In this document: positions 20,421 to 23,886 of the stretch, piece after piece
Position numbering within the stretch: position 1 is the first letter of the stretch
How the letters are laid out: every line of letters starts with the position of its first letter
DNA from: a virus
Direction: 5' to 3' (one strand)
Length of the DNA: 23,886 nt
IMG/VR virus record: IMGVR_UViG_3300005860_000066
Coordinates: 1 to 23,886 of that record
Made by a program: the position numbers and the translations under genes
Notes under the pieces: model-generated
Databases searched by the model: none
The model's input: only the letters and a program-made list of their open reading frames with translations
What the model was told of the DNA's origin: nothing

Positions 20421-20717
20421 ATGGTAAAGAAAAAAGAAGAAAAAATAGAAGAAAAAATGCCTAAAATTATTGGGGGGATTTGCGAATTTTGCGGTATTCC
20501 AGCAAGGGAATGTCCACATTTTAAGGAATTATTTGCCAGTGGTCAATTTAGGTGTTTATGTGGAAGTTCCGCTAATCCAAGCACTTTTAATCAATCAATC
20601 TATATGTTTGTTCCCAAGTGGAATGCTTGGATATGCAATTCAGAGCAATGTAGGAAACAAGTAGAATTGAGAGGTGGATATACAGATCCCGAGATAATGA
20701 AATTCTACATGCCATAA
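20421..20717 (+). CDS. Cysteine-rich zinc-binding protein, 98 aa
   Basis: It has three cysteine clusters: CEFCGIPARECPHF near residue 21, CLCG near residue 45 and CNSEQC near residue 73. They likely hold two zinc ions. The tail ends YTDPEIMKFYMP. The N-terminus is a lysine/glutamate stretch. Its position before the scaffold gene suggests a head accessory or regulatory role; no family is recognised. Confidence 0.6.
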   Translation: MVKKKEEKIEEKMPKIIGGICEFCGIPARECPHFKELFASGQFRCLCGSSANPSTFNQSIYMFVPKWNAWICNSEQCRKQVELRGGYTDPEIMKFYMP

Positions 20718-20728
20718 GTCACAATTAA
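20718..20728 (+). promoter_or_regulatory. Start motif GTCACAATTAA for the scaffold gene
   Basis: It begins at the base after the stop codon of the zinc-binding gene. The raw distance to ATG 20771 is 42 nt, but a perfect 28-nt hairpin lies in between, leaving 14 nt when folded. Confidence 0.75.
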
Positions 20729-20733
20729 CCTTC

Positions 20734-20761
20734 CTTGCCATAATGCTCCCGTTATGGCAAG
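20734..20761 (+). other. Spacer hairpin upstream of the scaffold gene
   Basis: CTTGCCATAA pairs perfectly with TTATGGCAAG around TGCTCCCG. There is no T-tract. Folding it brings the start motif to the usual distance from the start codon. Confidence 0.8.
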
Positions 20762-20770
20762 AGTAAAAAA

Positions 20771-21274
20771 ATGGGCGAAGAACTACAAAATCAAACAGAG
20801 GAACAGGTTCAGGAAGAACCAGTTCAAGAAACTCCTGAACCTAAAGCAGAAGAAAAAATTGAAGAAATATCTCCAGTCAAGATATTGAGAAAGAAGTATG
20901 AAGATATATTGAGAGAAAATAAGCAATTGAAAGAAGAAATAAAGAAACTAAAAGAAGTTGTCTCTATATCAGATGTCAATACTCTTATATCAAAACTCAA
21001 CAAGTTAGAACTGGAGAATGTAATACATAAGCAATATCCAGAACTTGCTGGGGAAATTGATAAGATTTTAGAAATGAGAAAACCAGATGAACCAATTGAA
21101 GATACAATTGCAAGATATATAGGAAAGAAAGCATTAGAAAGTCAGAAAACAGAGGGAATTAGGTCGTCTAATTTAGGTGCAATTCCCTCTGAACCCGATA
21201 TCATAAATCTTCCTAAAGAAGAAAGAGATAAAATAGCAGAAGAATTATTTAAAAAGGTGTATGGAATAGAATAA
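20771..21274 (+). CDS. Scaffold-like protein
   Basis: A 167-residue acidic and coiled-coil protein. Residues 1-35 are a low-complexity acidic tail (QEEPVQETPEPKAEEKIEE); residues 42-75 form a coiled coil (YEDILRENKQLKEEIKKLKE); the C-terminus is helical with charged patches (KEERDKIAEELFKKVYGIE). It lies directly upstream of the major capsid gene, the usual place for scaffolds, which assemble the prohead and are then removed. No protease gene is adjacent. Confidence 0.75.
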   Translation: MGEELQNQTEEQVQEEPVQETPEPKAEEKIEEISPVKILRKKYEDILRENKQLKEEIKKLKEVVSISDVNTLISKLNKLELENVIHKQYPELAGEIDKILEMRKPDEPIEDTIARYIGKKALESQKTEGIRSSNLGAIPSEPDIINLPKEERDKIAEELFKKVYGIE

Positions 21275-21318
21275 GAAATCAGAGTAATCGTGGTTTGGAG
21301 GGAATGCTGTAATTAACA

Positions 21319-22254
21319 ATGGCGGTTACTAATACTACAAACCTTGAGAGTGCCCAAAAGGCATTTGGAATTTACTGTGACACTGTAGTCATAGAATCCT
21401 TGCAACCAAATCTATACTTTGAGCAATTTGGGACAATTGTAAAGGTTCCTGAGGGTAATTATACTTCAAGGTTCTTTACATTCACCCCAATTGCCACAGC
21501 TTCTGTTACTCAATTAATAGAAGGCACAGCACCTACTGCAATTTCAGTTTCTGTAAATGGAATTGATACAACTCCAACACAATATGGTGTAAATGTTCAA
21601 TTAACAGATTTAGTAGCATTAACTGCAGTATTTGACTTGATAAAAACAACTCTTAATGAAGTTGGTAAAGCAATGGCAAGAAAGATTGACCAAGTTATTC
21701 AAACTGTAGTTAATGCGGGAACAAATGTTGTATATGCTGGAACTGCAACCTCAAGGGCTTCTCTAACTTCGAGTGATTTGATTAGCGCAACATTGATTAT
21801 AAAAGCAGTTCAGAAATTGAGAGCAAATTCTGCTCCTGAATATGCAGGAGGTGGCTATGCTTGCGTTTTACACCCATTTGTAGGTTATGATTTAATGAGC
21901 AATACTTCTGCGGGACAATGGATTGATGTTCACAAATATGCAATGCCTGAAAATATCTTCAGGGGTGAAATTGGTTCATTGGGTGGAGCAAGGATAGTTC
22001 AATCTCCTCATGTTCAGCCATTCTCTTCAACTGTTACTGTTTATCCAACAACTTTAATAGGTGCTGATGCCTATAGAATTGCTTACTGGTTGCCAAATAA
22101 AGTATCTACATATGTATTACCTCCTGAAACAACTCTCTCTGTTGACAACCCATTGGGACAACTTGGTTCAGTGGGTGCCAAGGTTAACATGGGAGTTGCA
22201 AGAACTCAGGAGGAAAGATTAATAAGAATAGAATCTGCTGCATCTTCTCTATAG
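21319..22254 (+). CDS. Major capsid protein, N4-gp56-like
   Basis: A 311-residue HK97-fold capsid protein. Residues 184-192 (LHPFVGYDL) and 213-230 (IFRGEIGSLGGARIVQSP) match the conserved core of the N4-gp56 capsid family, and an N-terminal LQPNLYFEQFG with VPEGNYTSRFFTFTP fits the E-loop region. The C-terminus is LGSVGAKVNMGVARTQEERL. The leader differs from the others: GGAGGG at 21297-21302 is 16 nt before the ATG, and GCTGTAATTAA lies only two bases before it. GC-richer codon choice (GCT, ACT, CAA) is visible, as expected for a very highly expressed gene. Confidence 0.88.
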   Translation: MAVTNTTNLESAQKAFGIYCDTVVIESLQPNLYFEQFGTIVKVPEGNYTSRFFTFTPIATASVTQLIEGTAPTAISVSVNGIDTTPTQYGVNVQLTDLVALTAVFDLIKTTLNEVGKAMARKIDQVIQTVVNAGTNVVYAGTATSRASLTSSDLISATLIIKAVQKLRANSAPEYAGGGYACVLHPFVGYDLMSNTSAGQWIDVHKYAMPENIFRGEIGSLGGARIVQSPHVQPFSSTVTVYPTTLIGADAYRIAYWLPNKVSTYVLPPETTLSVDNPLGQLGSVGAKVNMGVARTQEERLIRIESAASSL

Positions 22255-22268
22255 TGATGTAAATTAAA

Positions 22269-22300
22269 CCCCCGGGAGGAGGCAATCTTCCTCCCGGGGG
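22269..22300 (+). other. Strong hairpin after the major capsid gene
   Basis: A 14-bp stem, CCCCCGGGAGGAGG (one G-U pair), closed by CAAT. The stem locks a Shine-Dalgarno-like GGAGGAGG. There is no U-tract, so it is not a classical terminator; it may protect the capsid mRNA. It sits between an ATTAA (22263-22267) and the next ATG; removing it leaves 15 nt. Confidence 0.8.
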
Positions 22301-22314
22301 AGATAGAAAACTTT

Positions 22315-22995
22315 ATGGCTATAACAATTCAGAAAATTTTTGATAAAACAAGAAAATTAGCAAAAACTTCTTCTGCAATTTTAACTGATGCTAAATTGTT
22401 TGATTTAACAAATGAAACTTATTTGGATATTCAAAGAGCATTAGCAAATGAGGGAATAGAGATTTTAGGAACAATACAAAAAACTGATTTAGTAGCAGGA
22501 CAAGAAAACTATCAGTTGCCAACCGATATGTTGGCAATTTTAAGATTGGAGATAAATTATGAGGATGCAACAGATGATACAAAATGGAAAAAGATGTCTC
22601 AAAGTGATTTGGGAAATTTACCTTATGAATGGTATGAACTTTTAAAAAAGCAACCAATTTCTAAACCATTATATGACCTTTTTAATGCTCAATTATTTGT
22701 TTTTCCCAAACCAACAACTAATCAAACAGCAGGATTAAGAATTTGGTATATTCAAAGACAACCAGATTTTACAAATACAAGTGATAGCATACCACAGATT
22801 TTAGATAACTATTGGGATGTTTTTTGCTATGGAAATGCTTGGAGATATTTAGAGGAAGTGGGAGAACCACAAGCAGATAGATATATGCAATTATATCAAG
22901 CCTATTTACAAAAAATGATTGCAGATTTAAAGACAGAAGTTATTGAACCAATTAAAATTACAATACCACCATACTTTTGCAATGGATGGCTTTGA
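22315..22995 (+). CDS. Head-tail connector/adaptor protein
   Basis: A 226-residue protein downstream of the capsid gene. It begins with helices (ITIQKIFDKTRKLAKTSSAI, NETYLDIQRALANEGI). YQLPTDMLAILRLEI near residue 63 and NAQLFVFPKPTT near residue 125 follow, with WYIQRQPDF near 142; these stretches appear in adaptor and tail-tube A-like proteins of podoviruses. It is followed by ILDNYWDVFCYGNAWRYLEE and a helical C-terminus. The family call is from memory and context. It would plug the portal and join head to tail. Confidence 0.65.
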   Translation: MAITIQKIFDKTRKLAKTSSAILTDAKLFDLTNETYLDIQRALANEGIEILGTIQKTDLVAGQENYQLPTDMLAILRLEINYEDATDDTKWKKMSQSDLGNLPYEWYELLKKQPISKPLYDLFNAQLFVFPKPTTNQTAGLRIWYIQRQPDFTNTSDSIPQILDNYWDVFCYGNAWRYLEEVGEPQADRYMQLYQAYLQKMIADLKTEVIEPIKITIPPYFCNGWL

Positions 22996-23001
22996 TAAAA
23001 A

Positions 23002-23886
23002 ATGAGCGACCCAGTAAGAAATTTTTGTAAGGGAACATTGAAAAATGGAATAGATGCATCAGCAACTTCTTTAGATTTAATAGCAGGGGATGGAGCAAAA
23101 TTTCCTGATCCAGCAACAGAAGGAGCCTATAATTGCGTTATTTGGAATGCTTCTGACTATTTAGACCCATCAGATGACCCATACAGAGAAATTGTAAGAG
23201 TTACAGGAAAATCAGGAGATACCTTAACAATTATAAGGGGACAAGAAGGAACATCAGCACAACCTCATAATATAGCAGGAAAAATCTATAAAATTATGAG
23301 ACCTATAACTGCAAAAGATTATGAGGATTTACAGAAAATTACAGTTGCTCAAAATGGAACTATAGTAGGAAGTGAGAAAATTTTAAACTTTCTAAATTTT
23401 ACAGATATAACTGATGATAGCGCGAATAATAGGATAAATTTGAATTTGGGAAGTTTTATGCAATATAACTTTGGGGATGGAAGCGATGGAGATTTAATAA
23501 TTTCAGCAGGAACAACAACAATTGATTTAGGGGGAAATAAGGTTTTTGTAAAAAAATATAGGAATTTAAAAATTACAGGAAATGCTAATTTAACCTTTAT
23601 TAATCCCCATGATGATGGAACATTAATAGTTTTTTTAGTTGCTGGAGATTGTGAATTAACTTCTACTGCTCCTAATACGATTGATTTGAGAAATTTAGGA
23701 GGGAAATCAGACAGGGGATGGTTTATGATGGCAGGGGGTATGACGGGGGTATACAGGGGAAGGGCTAGTGCTGCTAATTTCAGCTTTGGCGAGGGTGATA
23801 TCGGCGCACTAAACGGTTCGGGAGGTAGCTCTGCTGTTAATAATAGTCCCAACAAAGAAAGTTTTTATTTCGGTTGGGCTCATACT
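23002..23886 (+). CDS. Fibre-like structural protein (3' truncated by window)
   Basis: The frame is open from ATG 23002 through the window end with 295 codons and no stop. The N-terminal 90 residues (NFCKGTLKNGIDASATSLDL, then YREIVRVTGKSGDTLTIIRG) resemble the beta-rich domain that starts many phage tail-fibre or baseplate-adaptor proteins and binds the virion. RGQEGTSAQPH is typical of this class. After residue 150 the sequence is glycine- and asparagine-rich beta repeat. From about 23700 codon use shifts to GGC, GCG and TCG, as in the fibre at 2587. It has no start motif. Confidence 0.65.
   Translation, partial: MSDPVRNFCKGTLKNGIDASATSLDLIAGDGAKFPDPATEGAYNCVIWNASDYLDPSDDPYREIVRVTGKSGDTLTIIRGQEGTSAQPHNIAGKIYKIMRPITAKDYEDLQKITVAQNGTIVGSEKILNFLNFTDITDDSANNRINLNLGSFMQYNFGDGSDGDLIISAGTTTIDLGGNKVFVKKYRNLKITGNANLTFINPHDDGTLIVFLVAGDCELTSTAPNTIDLRNLGGKSDRGWFMMAGGMTGVYRGRASAANFSFGEGDIGALNGSGGSSAVNNSPNKESFYFGWAHT

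Noticed and set aside
23349-23855. Minus-strand open frame opposite the fibre-like gene
   Set aside because: It is a proline/leucine-rich shadow of a continuous + strand frame with recognisable fibre features.

Overview
The window is a stretch of a double-stranded DNA bacteriophage or prophage-like genome. Every gene I can support is on the + strand. The host looks bacterial: nine TTGNNN-17-TATAAT/TAAAAT promoters, U-tracted terminators, and two genes with textbook AGGAGGTGAT ribosome binding sites. The DNA is AT-rich and prefers AGA, ATA and GGA codons, as some AT-rich thermophiles and ultrasmall bacteria do; I cannot name the host. An N4-gp56-type capsid protein, a large portal and a polyvalent virion protein suggest a short-tailed phage. 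No DNA polymerase, integrase or tape-measure gene is visible; the genome continues past both window ends.

Layout. (1) 1-4707: the 3' end of a large virion protein (LPD38-like), a PurD-like ATP-grasp protein and a tail fibre with GIGTT repeats. (2) 4743-6703: small proteins, a papain-like/PG-binding endolysin, a holin and a 14-residue basic peptide. (3) 6729-6899: a promoter, a GC-rich structured RNA and a terminator. (4) 6909-8396: a small membrane protein and HTH proteins. The last is initiator-like and carries three 22-bp iterons followed by three AT-rich 12-mers inside its own gene, the layout of a lambda O-type origin. (5) 8473-10103: an insulated cassette with its own promoter, Shine-Dalgarno sites and terminators, encoding a Cas4-like nuclease and a trypsin-like protease. 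(6) 10117-13602: small DNA-metabolism genes (zinc, HTH, Hjc-like resolvase, SWIM finger, possible SSB). (7) 13606-14233: a membrane-anchored lytic transglycosylase and a tiny membrane peptide. (8) 14561-23886: packaging and head genes: DUF5681 protein, large terminase, portal, scaffold, major capsid, connector and a fibre-like protein cut by the window end.

The most striking feature is a recurrent non-Shine-Dalgarno element, GTCG-N(1-3)-ATTAA. It precedes about 20 genes, with 12-16 nt between its last A and the ATG. It lies inside the upstream coding sequence where genes abut, and it selects the start codon in several genes. In front of the scaffold gene, and with a degenerate element in front of the connector gene, a perfect hairpin lies in the spacer; folding it out restores 14-15 nt. 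This points to an RNA-level, probably translational, start signal. The cassette at 8.5-10 kb lacks the element and uses Shine-Dalgarno sites, so it looks like a foreign moron or defence-type insertion.
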